64,000 nucleotides of DNA from Acidocella sp. GTDB lineage: Bacteria; Pseudomonadota; Alphaproteobacteria; Acetobacterales; Acetobacteraceae. The position numbers and the translations under genes were made by a program. This document shows, one piece after another, positions 45,225-57,063 of this stretch. The stretch spans positions 52,710-116,709 of the forward strand of contig JAQNCT010000002.1 in NCBI GenBank assembly GCA_029077825.1. Reading direction: 5' to 3'. The stretch's first letter is position 1. Each line of letters begins with the position of its first letter. The notes below the pieces were generated by a model. That model saw only the letters and a list, made by a program, of their open reading frames with translations. It was not told the DNA's origin and did not search any database.

Positions 45225-46647
45225 GCCCACCGCGAGCTTCCCCTGGCTACTGGCGCACGAAATCAAACTACTCTGGCGCGGCTCCATTTTATTGCGCACC
45301 AGCAAGTATGTGCTGGTGCCGGTTATCGCCGTCAGCATCATCTTCCAGGCCATCGCCCTTCTCATTGTCAAATATCTGCAAACCCAAACCTTACCGCTGC
45401 CGGTTCTGATTTTAATCGCCAACATCAATTTGATTTTCCTCAGCGGCCTGATGCTGTCGCGCGCCATGACCTCTGCCATTGATGTTTTATACGCGCGCGG
45501 CGACGCTGATTTCCTGCTCGCCTCCCCGATCAAGCCCATCCGCATCCTGGCGGTTCGCATGATCGGCGTTGCCGCCAGTGTGGCCGCACCATGGTTGTTG
45601 CTTGCGGCAGCGCTCGCCAACGCGCTAGCCTTTTTTGGAAACTGGCAGGCGCTGGCAGCCTATATCATCATTCCCATGGTCGCTGTCCTGGTCACGGCGA
45701 TCGCATTTTTGTCCGTGGTGTCATTGGTCGCTAGCATTGGTCCGGCGAAGGCCCGGCTAGTCTCGCATGGCATCGCGCTGTTCATCGGCGTGTTCATCTT
45801 CGCGCTCGGCCAAGCACCGCACTACATCGCCCCCGCCAATTTGCGCGCTCTATGGCTGGCTTTCATGCCGAATGCCGACAACATCAACGCCGCCATCTGG
45901 TTGCCGGCCCGCGCATTTCTGGGCGAATTTATACCCGCTACATTATTTTGCGCCGTCTGCATGTTGGTCTTCTGGCTGGTGCTTCTCACCCGTGCCCGGC
46001 AATTTGCCGACGGCACCATCAGCGCCGCCGCCTATGGCAGCGGCCCAGCGCGGCGGCGCGCCAATGCGGCCTTCCGGAGAACCCCTTTCGCCGCGACCAT
46101 GTTAAAAAACCTTCGGTTACTTCTGCGCTTTCCCGGACTCGTCACGCAAACCGTCTATCGCTCCCTCACCCTGGTTCCCGTCACCATGATTCTCACCGGC
46201 CACTTCGCTATCGGGACGGGACCGGGTGTTGTGATACCGCTGCTGGTGTTTCTGGCCGGCCAACTGGCGCTATTTTTTATCTCGATCATCATTGGCGGTG
46301 AGCAATCCCCTGATCTTCTCGCCTCGGCACCCGTGGCACAACAAACCGGCCGCCGGGCCGCCTACGCCGCTGCGGCTTACGCCTGCCTCATCGTCATGGC
46401 GTTACCTATTATCGGCGTGGTTTTCCGTGAAAGCCAAATGCTGCCAATGCTGCTGGCAGCCATTATGGGTTCAATTCTGAGCAATCTCATGCTGGGTCAG
46501 AGATTTCCCATTCCATTACTTCGCCCGGCGTTTGGTAAAACCCAAACCGGCACGGTATTTAGCTTGATTTTGGGCGTTTCCGCAAGCAGTCTATGGGCTT
46601 GTCTCGCCTGGCTGGCGGTCACGATACACCCTCTCGCAACGCTTTAA
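45217..46647 (+). CDS. ABC transporter permease (large, unassigned)
   Basis: A 476-residue membrane protein with about 12 hydrophobic segments, the partner of the preceding ATPase. It contains a cytoplasmic ARGDADFLLASPIKPIRILAVR stretch, a typical loop of this permease class, where residues near FLLASPI contact the ATPase. I chose the ATG at 45217, inside the ATPase stop region; longer in-frame forms overlap that gene. It is convergent with cydC and overlaps its 3' end by four bases. The substrate is unknown. Confidence 0.78.
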   Translation: MFKPTASFPWLLAHEIKLLWRGSILLRTSKYVLVPVIAVSIIFQAIALLIVKYLQTQTLPLPVLILIANINLIFLSGLMLSRAMTSAIDVLYARGDADFLLASPIKPIRILAVRMIGVAASVAAPWLLLAAALANALAFFGNWQALAAYIIIPMVAVLVTAIAFLSVVSLVASIGPAKARLVSHGIALFIGVFIFALGQAPHYIAPANLRALWLAFMPNADNINAAIWLPARAFLGEFIPATLFCAVCMLVFWLVLLTRARQFADGTISAAAYGSGPARRRANAAFRRTPFAATMLKNLRLLLRFPGLVTQTVYRSLTLVPVTMILTGHFAIGTGPGVVIPLLVFLAGQLALFFISIIIGGEQSPDLLASAPVAQQTGRRAAYAAAAYACLIVMALPIIGVVFRESQMLPMLLAAIMGSILSNLMLGQRFPIPLLRPAFGKTQTGTVFSLILGVSASSLWACLAWLAVTIHPLATL

Positions 46648-48287
46648 TTTGCTGCGGGTACCAGCGAGCCTCCCGCCAACCGCCAAATCCGGTCAAGTTT
46701 CTCAACGCCGGTTAACCGATGCGCAATCAACACCAAACTGCGCCCCTTCACCGCATGATTCAACGTCTCATAAAACGCTGCCTCCGTCGCCGCATCCAAC
46801 CCGGCGCAAGGCTCATCAAGCAGCAAAATCGGCGCCCCTGACAGCAATGTTCGTGCCAGCGCCAACCGCCGCCCCTGCCCGCCGGAGAGCGTATTACCGC
46901 CCTCACCCAGCCAACTATCAAGCCCCTCCGGCAGCGCTTGCACGGTGTCAGCCAGTTGCGCGGTTTCCAGCGCTGCCCATAACTGCGCTTCATCCGCCAG
47001 TGGGTCACCCAGCAGCAAATTATTACGGATGGAGTCAGCAAATAAATGCGTGCGCTGCGATAAATACGCAATTTTACTGTGCACCACCTCAGCCGGCAGA
47101 GCCGCAATATCCACCGCCCCCAGTTTGATCTTACCGCTTTGCGGTGCCGCCAATTTCAACAACAAAGCCGCAATGGTCGATTTCCCAGCACCCGACGGCC
47201 CCAATAGTGCGGTGCGTGATCCTGCCGGCAGTTGCAACGACAAATTTTCAAAAACATATGGCAAGTCTTCAGCATAGCGAAAACTAACATGCTCAAAACT
47301 CACGGCGTGGCCATGCGGCATTGGCTCTGGGCGCGCTGTGTCAGATTTTACGGGGTCAGCCACTGGCGGTCCGGCTTGCGCTGCCTCAACCACCCGCGCG
47401 GCAGCTATTTGTGATTGTCCAAGCAACACGCCAGAGCGCGGCATCGCGCTCACCGCCTCGAAGGCTGCCGTCAATACAAATACCGCCACCGCGGCCGCCA
47501 GCGGGCCGGAGGTAAAACCAATCAGCAATGCCAATAAAATACCGGTTTGCGCTACTAAAAACCCACTAACATTCAAACTGCTGATCCGGCTTGCCAATTC
47601 ACGCTGGGCTGCCAAAAGTGTTGCTTCCCGCGCCTGCACCATCGCCAGCATCCGCCCTTCGGCAGCAAATATTTTCACCTCGCGCAGGCCACTCAGCGCA
47701 TCAAGTGCGGCACTACGCAGCCCGGCCATCGCCAATGCGGCACGTTTTGCATGCTCACCCGCCAACGCTGCTGCCCGCCACGGCAAAACTACAGCCACCA
47801 TCACAAACAATGGTAACACCAGCAACACCCAGACGCTCTCGTGGCGTAATACCACCAGCAATATCGGCAGCAAAACCAGTACGCTCAGTCCTGGCACAAT
47901 AATGCGTAAGTACAGCCCATCCAGCGCCTCAACATCATTCACCAGCCGCGCCAGCGCATCACCGGCACGGCGCATGCCAAGCCCACCCGCCGCACTCTGG
48001 GCAAGCCCCGTGAAAAACCACACCCGCACTCCACCCAGGGCGCGGAACATCGCATCATGCGTGACCAGCCGCTCCAGGTAGCGCAGCACCACCCGCGCCA
48101 CGCCCGCCATTTGCAGCGCCAGCGGCACCAGCAGCACGCCGCCAAGCACAGACGTTGCGGTATAGCGCGCGGCGTTTTGCATCAACATAATACCAGCCAC
48201 CAGAGCCGCCAATGCCAACAACGCACCAAATGCCAGATACATAAAATGTGCCCGCCAAAGCCCCAGAATTTTCCGTACCGGGCTCAT
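46644..48287 (-). CDS. cydC: thiol reductant ABC exporter subunit CydC
   Basis: A 547-residue fused permease-ATPase. The N-terminal membrane part includes RVVLRYLERLVTHDAMFRALGGVRVWFF, typical of CydC. The ATPase has Walker A GPSGAGKST (about 361-369), NTLSGGQGRRLALART and LLLDEPCAGLD. With CydD it exports glutathione and cysteine to the periplasm and is needed for cytochrome bd and c-type cytochrome assembly. The ATG overlaps the cydD stop in ATGA. No cydAB is in the window. Confidence 0.93.
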   Translation of the reverse strand: MSPVRKILGLWRAHFMYLAFGALLALAALVAGIMLMQNAARYTATSVLGGVLLVPLALQMAGVARVVLRYLERLVTHDAMFRALGGVRVWFFTGLAQSAAGGLGMRRAGDALARLVNDVEALDGLYLRIIVPGLSVLVLLPILLVVLRHESVWVLLVLPLFVMVAVVLPWRAAALAGEHAKRAALAMAGLRSAALDALSGLREVKIFAAEGRMLAMVQAREATLLAAQRELASRISSLNVSGFLVAQTGILLALLIGFTSGPLAAAVAVFVLTAAFEAVSAMPRSGVLLGQSQIAAARVVEAAQAGPPVADPVKSDTARPEPMPHGHAVSFEHVSFRYAEDLPYVFENLSLQLPAGSRTALLGPSGAGKSTIAALLLKLAAPQSGKIKLGAVDIAALPAEVVHSKIAYLSQRTHLFADSIRNNLLLGDPLADEAQLWAALETAQLADTVQALPEGLDSWLGEGGNTLSGGQGRRLALARTLLSGAPILLLDEPCAGLDAATEAAFYETLNHAVKGRSLVLIAHRLTGVEKLDRIWRLAGGSLVPAAN

Positions 48288-49963
48288 GCCACCCCCCGCA
48301 ACTTGGCGTGCCTGATCGCATCCAAATCCAACCGCCGCGCCCCGGTATCCCTGGCAAACTCCATCGCCAGCACCGAATGGCTGGCCAGCACCACTGTGCG
48401 GCCCATTGCCAGACGCTTCAGACTCTCCAGCACATCGCGCTCCACCGCCGGGTCCAGATGCGCTGTCGGCTCATCGAGCAACAACAACGGCGCATCTTTT
48501 AGAAATGCCCGCGCAATGGCTATCCGCTGCGCCTGCCCCCCCGAGAGCCCAAACCCCGCCTCGCCGATCGGCGTCTCCAGCCCCAGCGGCAATGCGGCAA
48601 TAACCTCGCTCAACCGCGCCAATTTGACCGCCGCCGCCACCTCGTCATCGCTCGCCTCAGGCCGGGCAAATTTAATATTCTCACCGATCGTGCCACCAAA
48701 AATCATCGGCTTCTGGCCGATCCATCCGATCATCCGCTCCCGCGCTGCCGGGATTACTGTCGCCAGCTCAATCCCATTAAACGTTACTTTGCCCTCGGTC
48801 GGTTCAATGAACCCTAAAATCAAATCGATGATCGTCGATTTCCCTGCACCTGAAGCGCCGGTAAGCAACAATGTCTCCCCAGCTGGCACCCTAAACGACA
48901 GATGCTCCAGCACCGCCCGGTCATCCCAGCCGAAACTCACGCCCTCGAACGCCAAAGTCACCCCGTGCGCCGCAACGCTGCGAATTTCCACCGCCCCGAC
49001 CAAATCAGGCATCGGCGGCAAATTCACCAAATCCTCCGCCACCGCTTCCGCCGCCATCCGGTCTTGATATACCGCGGCAAAACGCCGCAAGGGTGCGAAA
49101 AACTCTGGCACCAGCAGCAATAAAAACAATGCCACCGGCACCAAAGCCGGTTGCGCGCTAAGGTGCCCGGCAAACCTGACCACAATCGCCACCAGCGATG
49201 CCGCCGCCGCCAGATCCAGCGCGGTTGAGGATAAAAACGCCACCCTCAGCACCCGCATGGTGCGCACGCGTAGTTCATCGGCTGCCTTGCCGAGGGCGGC
49301 TGCTTCATCAGCGGTGCGTCCCGCCAGCACCAATGTTGAAATGCCGCGTATCCGGTCCAAAAACCGCACCTGTAACCTGGTCATCGCCACAAACTGCCGG
49401 CTTGCCGCCCGGCCAGCCCCAATGCCTGCCAGCGCCATTGCCACTGGCACCAGCATCCCGGCCACCAGTAACATCAAGCCCGAGCGCCAGTCAGCTGCCA
49501 GCGCCACCACACCAATGAACAAAGGCCCGAGCACCGCTAAATCGGTGGCGGGAATCCAACTGGCGTGAAACCCATCCATCGCCTCTACCTGGTCAACCGC
49601 CACCGATGCCAGCGCCGCCGAGTGCCGCCCGCGCAAACCGTTTGGCCCCGCCGCCAGTAATTTCTGAAACATATCGCTGCGCAACCGCCGCCTGGCCGCA
49701 GCGCCCATCTCGAAGCTCATCACCTCGGCCTGACGCAAACACGCCGCCCGCAGCAGCACGCAGACGATAAACCCCGCTACATCCAGCGCGACATGCGGCC
49801 CCCGCATGGCTGGCAACAGCACAGCCGCCAGCAAATTCGCCGCAAAAAACACCTGCCCCACCCCAGCCGCTATCTGGCCGAGACCAAAGGCTACCGGGAC
49901 CAAAGCCGCCTTGCGTCCAATTTTTTTCTCTGCCGCCACCCAGGCTTTGGTTTTTGCACTCAT
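48284..49963 (-). CDS. cydD: thiol reductant ABC exporter subunit CydD
   Basis: A 559-residue fused permease-ATPase, partner of CydC. The membrane domain has six helices. The ATPase has Walker A GASGAGKST, the GLSGGQAQRIAIARA signature and LLLLDEPTAHLD. The motif ADWRSGLMLLVAGMLVPVAMAL in the membrane region matches CydD. It is divergent from panC with 95 bases between. The ccmAB pair lies 1.6 kb away, so cytochrome assembly genes are concentrated here. Confidence 0.93.
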   Translation of the reverse strand: MSAKTKAWVAAEKKIGRKAALVPVAFGLGQIAAGVGQVFFAANLLAAVLLPAMRGPHVALDVAGFIVCVLLRAACLRQAEVMSFEMGAAARRRLRSDMFQKLLAAGPNGLRGRHSAALASVAVDQVEAMDGFHASWIPATDLAVLGPLFIGVVALAADWRSGLMLLVAGMLVPVAMALAGIGAGRAASRQFVAMTRLQVRFLDRIRGISTLVLAGRTADEAAALGKAADELRVRTMRVLRVAFLSSTALDLAAAASLVAIVVRFAGHLSAQPALVPVALFLLLLVPEFFAPLRRFAAVYQDRMAAEAVAEDLVNLPPMPDLVGAVEIRSVAAHGVTLAFEGVSFGWDDRAVLEHLSFRVPAGETLLLTGASGAGKSTIIDLILGFIEPTEGKVTFNGIELATVIPAARERMIGWIGQKPMIFGGTIGENIKFARPEASDDEVAAAVKLARLSEVIAALPLGLETPIGEAGFGLSGGQAQRIAIARAFLKDAPLLLLDEPTAHLDPAVERDVLESLKRLAMGRTVVLASHSVLAMEFARDTGARRLDLDAIRHAKLRGVA

Positions 49964-50058
49964 GGCACGCTAATTAGTCGGTTCAGATCAAGCTGCACAG
50001 GTACCGCAACCTCACAATGGCTGGACGTGTCACAAAATTTCGCGCAAAGCGCCGCTTC

Positions 50059-50886
50059 ATGCTGATCGCCAGAACAATAAAAGACCTCAACACCGCCCGC
50101 GCCAGCCTTGGCGCCGCACTCGGCTTTGTACCCACCATGGGCGCCTTGCATGAGGGGCATTTAGCCCTGATCGAAGCCGCCAAAGCGAACGGCGCCAGAG
50201 TTGCCGCCAGCATTTTCGTAAATCCCACCCAGTTTGGCCCTAGCGAGGACTTCACCCGCTACCCCCGCACCGAAGCAGCTGACCTTGAAAAGCTCGCGGC
50301 TGCCGGCTGCCATTTAGTCTGGCTGCCAGATGTTGCCACCATGTACCCGCCCGAGGGTGCCACCACCATCACGCTATCCGGGCCGGCCACCCGCTGGGAG
50401 GGCGCCATCCGCCCCGGCCACTTCGCCGGGGTCGCCACTGTCGTTGCCAAATTATTCGGCCAGGTCCGCCCTGCCCGCGCCTATTTCGGCGAAAAGGATT
50501 TCCAGCAGGTGCAGGTCATCACCCGCATGGTGGCGGACCTTTGTCTGCCCGTGAAAATCGTCGCCATCCCCACCATCCGCGAACCTGATGGCCTCGCACT
50601 CTCGTCGCGCAACCGCTTCCTCTCACAGCAAGACCGCGCCCTGGCACCCATTCTATACGCCAATTTGCGCACCGCCGCCGCCAGCATCGCCGCCGGCAAG
50701 GATGTCACTAAAACCCTTGAGGATGCCTGCAATAATTTAACTGCATCTAACCTCTCGCCAGATTATTTTAACCTGGTTGATGCAACTTCGCTGGAACCAA
50801 TAACAAATCTCACCGCCGGCGCGCGCATTCTGGCCGCCGCCAAGCTCGGTCCCATCCGGCTATTGGATAATATCGCGGTCAGTTAG
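50059..50886 (+). CDS. panC: pantothenate synthetase (pantoate-beta-alanine ligase)
   Basis: A 275-residue enzyme that joins pantoate and beta-alanine with ATP. The nucleotidyl-binding motif PTMGALHEGHL is at 24-34. The substrate block SIFVNPTQFGPSEDFTRYPR, the YFGEKDFQQVQVI segment and EPDGLALSSRNRFLS (KMSKS-like) follow. The ATG at 50059 gives MLIARTIKDL, the usual start; an ATG at 50017 would add 14 residues. panB is not adjacent. Confidence 0.94.
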   Translation: MLIARTIKDLNTARASLGAALGFVPTMGALHEGHLALIEAAKANGARVAASIFVNPTQFGPSEDFTRYPRTEAADLEKLAAAGCHLVWLPDVATMYPPEGATTITLSGPATRWEGAIRPGHFAGVATVVAKLFGQVRPARAYFGEKDFQQVQVITRMVADLCLPVKIVAIPTIREPDGLALSSRNRFLSQQDRALAPILYANLRTAAASIAAGKDVTKTLEDACNNLTASNLSPDYFNLVDATSLEPITNLTAGARILAAAKLGPIRLLDNIAVS

Positions 50887-50890
50887 CGCT

Positions 50891-51535
50891 TTATTCCGCC
50901 GCGGCCCGCAGCGCCGCACCACCTGCCAGCGGCGCCAGCGGCATTGCCAGCACCAGCATCGCCGCCAGCATTAGCAACGGCGCCTCAGGGTGCGGCGAGG
51001 TTACCGCCGCGCAGCCAAAAATCAGCACCGGAATCATCAGAGGCAGCGTGATCAGCGGCATCAGCACCGCCGAGCGCCGCGCCCCCAGCGTAATCGCCCC
51101 CGCCATGGTGCCCAGCAACGAAAGCAGCATGGTCCCCGGCAGCAAGGTCAGTAGCAGCATCGGCACGCTTTGCGCCGGCATCCGCAGCATCACCGCCAGC
51201 GGCGCTGCAATCAACAGCAGCGGCAAGCCGGTGGTCAGCCAGTGCGCCAAGGTTTTTACCCCAGCCACCCCGCCCGCCGACAGGCCCGACAGCAGCAGCA
51301 AATCCAGCGTGCCATCTTCAAAATCCGCCCCAAACAGCCGGTCCAGCGGCAGCAGCGCCGCCAATAGCGCGCACACCCACACAACCCCCGGCGCAATGGC
51401 GCTCAAAGTCCGGGCATCCGGCCCCAGCGCAAACGGGAACAAGGTCGCCGCGATGACAAAAAACAGTAGTGCTGCCGCCGTGTCCGAGGCATGCCGCCAC
51501 GCCAGCCGCAATTCCCGCCCTAACAGCCGCCTCAC
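50891..51535 (-). CDS. ccmB: heme exporter protein CcmB
   Basis: A 214-residue membrane subunit of the CcmAB(C) heme-handling system for c-type cytochrome maturation. It has six hydrophobic segments, with the conserved LDRLFGADFEDGTLDLLLLSGL block in the first third. It starts at GTG, overlapping the ccmA stop in GTGA. It ends five bases before panC's stop, convergent. The other ccm genes (ccmC-I) are not in view. Confidence 0.92.
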   Translation of the reverse strand: MRRLLGRELRLAWRHASDTAAALLFFVIAATLFPFALGPDARTLSAIAPGVVWVCALLAALLPLDRLFGADFEDGTLDLLLLSGLSAGGVAGVKTLAHWLTTGLPLLLIAAPLAVMLRMPAQSVPMLLLTLLPGTMLLSLLGTMAGAITLGARRSAVLMPLITLPLMIPVLIFGCAAVTSPHPEAPLLMLAAMLVLAMPLAPLAGGAALRAAAE

Positions 51536-52077
51536 AGGTTCAAAGTTCCAGCTGCAGGTAAATCCAGCGGCGTATGGGTACTGGCGATAATCATGCCGCC
51601 GCCCTGCAAATGCCCGGCAAACACCTCACCCAGCATGGCAATCGAGCGCGCATCCAGCCCATTGGTCGGCTCATCCAGCAGCCATAACGGCGCCTTCGAG
51701 GCGATCACTCGTGCCAGCGCCAACCGCCGCTTCTGCCCGGCGGAAAGCAGCTTTGCCGGCAGGTTGCGGAAGGATTCCAGCCCCACCGCCACCAAAGCTG
51801 CCTTGTCAGCCACATGCTCACCTACGCTCAGCGCCAGTTTCACCGCATCCAGATGCCCCAGCCAGGCGATCCGCTTGGCGTGCGTCGGCAAATCATCCAG
51901 CGCATCCTCACCATTCCACAGCAACCGCCCCGCCGCCAACGGCGTTAGCCCCGCCACCGCCCGCAGCAGTGACGATTTCCCAGCCCCGTTTTGTCCGCGC
52001 AACAGCAATGCCCCGCCCGCTGGAACAGCAAACCCCACATCGCGGAAAACCAGCCGTTCCCCGCGAAACACCGCCAA
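51532..52077 (-). CDS. ccmA: heme ABC exporter ATP-binding protein CcmA
   Basis: A 181-residue ATPase of the heme-handling Ccm system. Walker A GQNGAGKSS, the signature LSAGQKRRLALARV and LWLLDEPTNGLD are seen. The start is doubtful. The first Met-coding option is TTG at 52077 (L-A-V-F-R-G-E-R), yet the family usually has about six more residues, and the upstream in-frame codons read L-V-L-A-E-T before it, matching the family. A CTG at 52095 would supply them but is a rare start. No ATG or GTG exists in frame before an upstream stop. Confidence 0.9.
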   Translation of the reverse strand: MAVFRGERLVFRDVGFAVPAGGALLLRGQNGAGKSSLLRAVAGLTPLAAGRLLWNGEDALDDLPTHAKRIAWLGHLDAVKLALSVGEHVADKAALVAVGLESFRNLPAKLLSAGQKRRLALARVIASKAPLWLLDEPTNGLDARSIAMLGEVFAGHLQGGGMIIASTHTPLDLPAAGTLNL

Positions 52078-52189
52078 AGTTTCTGCTAATACCAGTGTAA
52101 GAAAACCTTTCGTATCAATAGACGGAGCCCCCCGGCTATGGTTAAAGCCGGACGGTATTTATTGCTTTAATAGAAGGTAACATCATTCC

Positions 52190-54871
<2,682 letters not shown>

Positions 54872-54890
54872 CGCCCCGCAAACGTCACTA

Positions 54891-54918
54891 AAAAGGGGAC
54901 CCCAGGGTCCCCTTTTTT
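54891..54918 (+). terminator. rho-independent terminator after acnA
   Basis: A stem of AAAAGGGGACC / GGTCCCCTTTT with a small loop is followed by extra T residues. It lies 20 bases after the acnA stop. Confidence 0.9.
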
Positions 54919-55000
54919 ATCTCGCCACCGTCTCCCGACATGCTCAATCACTCTCTGACAAACCAGGTCCTGCCCTATCATACCCGCACAACATTCATGA

Positions 55001-55030
55001 GCGTCATACCCGCGCAGGCGGGTATCTTCT
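55001..55030. repeat. REP-like palindrome
   Basis: The sequence GTCATACCCGCGCAGGCGGGTATC forms an eight-base-pair stem (ATACCCGC / GCGGGTAT) with loop GCAG. It belongs to the widespread GTCATxCCCGC...GCGGGxATC class of intergenic repeats. A half copy (ATCATACCCGC) lies at about 54977-54987. Confidence 0.6.
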
Positions 55031-55092
55031 TCACCCAACCCCGCCCACAATGGCTGAGCACGCCCCGCCTGGGTAACCAAACACCCTGCGAT

Positions 55093-55716
55093 CTAGCCCA
55101 GCAGAGCACGCAATTGTTCCAATGCCGTGAGCGTGTCAGCCAGCAAGGCCCGCAGCCGCTCGGCCTCCGGGTCAGCCTTCTGGCGGACCAGCACGCGCGC
55201 TTGTGCCGGGCGCAGATTATCCGAGCGCATTGGCAGAGCCGGTTCCGCCGGCAGCAGGCCTGGCATCGGCAGTTGGGGCGGTTGGTCGATTGGTTTACGC
55301 ATCTGCTCGGCTTCCGGGATCATCGTTCGTTCCACCTCAGCCGCCAGACGCTCATCCGCTGACGCAGGCGGAATATCTTCATGCAACGCCCCGCCGCCTT
55401 CACGCAACAGTCTTTGCACGCCTTTAATGGTGTACCCCTGTGTATAGAGCAAATCCGCTACCCGCCGCAGTAGCGCCACGTCTTCGGGCCGGTAATAGCG
55501 CCGCCCGCCGCCGCGCTTAAGCGGCCTCACCTGTGGAAATTTGGTCTCCCAAAAACGCAGCACATGCTGCGGCACATGCAGCTCATCCGCCACTTCGCTG
55601 ATGGTACGGAAGGCATCGGCAGATTTACGGGTGCGCCCGCGCGCTACATCCGCTGGATGAGCATCATCTAGATGCTCGTCAGAGAAATCGGCATCTCCCC
55701 CTTGATCCAATTTCAT
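55093..55716 (-). CDS. MerR family transcriptional regulator
   Basis: A 207-residue regulator. The N-terminal part has a MerR-type winged helix: [23 protein letters not shown], then the [19 protein letters not shown] recognition region. The rest is a long Pro/Gln-rich and then helical tail (a coiled-coil-like end [19 protein letters not shown]). No ligand-binding cysteines are seen. Starts: TTG at 55725 overlaps the ihfA stop, and ATG at 55716 is my choice. The gene follows ihfA in the leftward rpmF-plsX-fabH-ihfA-merR operon, a known alphaproteobacterial order. Confidence 0.85.
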   Translation of the reverse strand: MKLDQGGDADFSDEHLDDAHPADVARGRTRKSADAFRTISEVADELHVPQHVLRFWETKFPQVRPLKRGGGRRYYRPEDVALLRRVADLLYTQGYTIKGVQRLLREGGGALHEDIPPASADERLAAEVERTMIPEAEQMRKPIDQPPQLPMPGLLPAEPALPMRSDNLRPAQARVLVRQKADPEAERLRALLADTLTALEQLRALLG

Positions 55717-55721
55717 GGGGC

Positions 55722-56030
55722 TCAATGTTCTTGCGGCGTTGTATCAGGCGCATTCACCGCATCGCGCAGCATCTGGCTGGGCCGGAACACCAGAACCCGC
55801 CGCGGCAGGATCGGCACTTCGACCCCGGTTTTCGGATTCCGGCCTATCCGGCGCCCCTTCTGACGCACCGAAAAAGTTCCAAACCCACTGATTTTAACAG
55901 ATTTCCCCAGCATGAGTGCGTCGGCCACACGGCTCAACATCGCCTCCAACAAATCAGCCGACTCGTTACGAGATAACCCAACCGTGGCATAAATAGCCTC
56001 AGTGAGCTGAGCGCGCGTCAATGTGTTCAT
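55722..56030 (-). CDS. ihfA: integration host factor subunit alpha
   Basis: A 102-residue histone-like DNA-bending protein. The HU/IHF signature [21 protein letters not shown], with the DNA-intercalating Pro in the loop, is at about residues 48-68, and [21 protein letters not shown] is the N-terminus. The fit to IhfA rather than HU rests on operon context and the NPKTG loop. It starts 53 bases after the fabH stop. Confidence 0.92.
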   Translation of the reverse strand: MNTLTRAQLTEAIYATVGLSRNESADLLEAMLSRVADALMLGKSVKISGFGTFSVRQKGRRIGRNPKTGVEVPILPRRVLVFRPSQMLRDAVNAPDTTPQEH

Positions 56031-56082
56031 TATACAAGATTAGCACGCGTTTCAGCGCGGTCAAGAAATCCTTGTGGATTTC

Positions 56083-57063
56083 CTACATTCGCAACAATGC
56101 CGAGCCCCAGGTTAAACCGCCACCTAAAGCTTCCAACAGAACCAGTTGCCCGGGCATGATTTTACCATTCGACACGGCCTGATACAGCGCCAAAGGTATC
56201 GAAGCAGCAGATGTATTGGCGTGCTGGTCCACCGTCACCACCACGCGCTCAGGTGGCAGACCCAATTTTTTGCCAACGCCATCAATGATCCGCAGATTGG
56301 CCTGGTGCGGCACCAGCCAGTCAATATCCTTATTTGTCATGCCATTAGCCGCCAAAGCTTCATTAACGGCGGAAGTCAGCAGGGTCACCGCATGGCGGAA
56401 TACCTCTCGGCCATTCATCACCAATTTACCGGATTTCTCAGGTTGCCCCACCGCGCCATCCACATAGAGCATCTCGGCCAGGCGGCCATCGGAATGTAAA
56501 TGAGTTGAGAGCAAACCAGGTCCGGCCAGTGGCACATCCTTGGCCTGCAACAACACCGCCGCCGCACCATCGCCAAACAGCACGCAAGTGCCGCGGTCCT
56601 CAAAGTTCAAAATCCGCGAATAAACTTCTGAACCGATCACAAGCACGTTACTTACCTGCCCGGACCGGATCATCCCATCCGCCACCGAGAGCCCGAAGAT
56701 GAAGCCCGAGCATGCCGCGGCAAGATCAAACCCAAAGGCTTTGTGCGCGCCGATGGCAGCCTGCACATGAACAGCGGTAGCCGGAAATGCCTGGTCTGGC
56801 GTCGAGGTGGCCAGAATAATGGCATCGACCGCCGTTGCATTCACCCCGGCCTTGGCCAATGCCTCGCGCGCCGCGGCAGCGCCCATGAAGGCGGCACTCT
56901 CGTGGGGAGCGGAAAAATGCCGCTGCTTAATGCCGGTTCGCTCGGTGATCCAGTCATCCGAGGTATCAATACGCTCAGCCATCTCAGCATTGCTGACTAT
57001 TTTTTCAGGCAGATAATGGCCAACCCCGGTCAACACGGCACGCCGCCTCAACGCTTCAGACAT
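56083..57063 (-). CDS. fabH: 3-oxoacyl-[acyl-carrier-protein] synthase III
   Basis: A 326-residue condensing enzyme that starts fatty-acid synthesis from acetyl-CoA and malonyl-ACP. The catalytic Cys118 is in AAACSGFIFGL, the His in VPHQANLRI and the Asn in HANTSAAS. The length is normal. Its start overlaps the plsX stop by eight bases. Confidence 0.96.
   Translation of the reverse strand: MSEALRRRAVLTGVGHYLPEKIVSNAEMAERIDTSDDWITERTGIKQRHFSAPHESAAFMGAAAAREALAKAGVNATAVDAIILATSTPDQAFPATAVHVQAAIGAHKAFGFDLAAACSGFIFGLSVADGMIRSGQVSNVLVIGSEVYSRILNFEDRGTCVLFGDGAAAVLLQAKDVPLAGPGLLSTHLHSDGRLAEMLYVDGAVGQPEKSGKLVMNGREVFRHAVTLLTSAVNEALAANGMTNKDIDWLVPHQANLRIIDGVGKKLGLPPERVVVTVDQHANTSAASIPLALYQAVSNGKIMPGQLVLLEALGGGLTWGSALLRM

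Noticed and set aside
55001..55030. Start of a CRISPR or tandem array
   Set aside because: Only one full palindrome and one half copy are seen, with no regular spacing; it fits a REP-like repeat.
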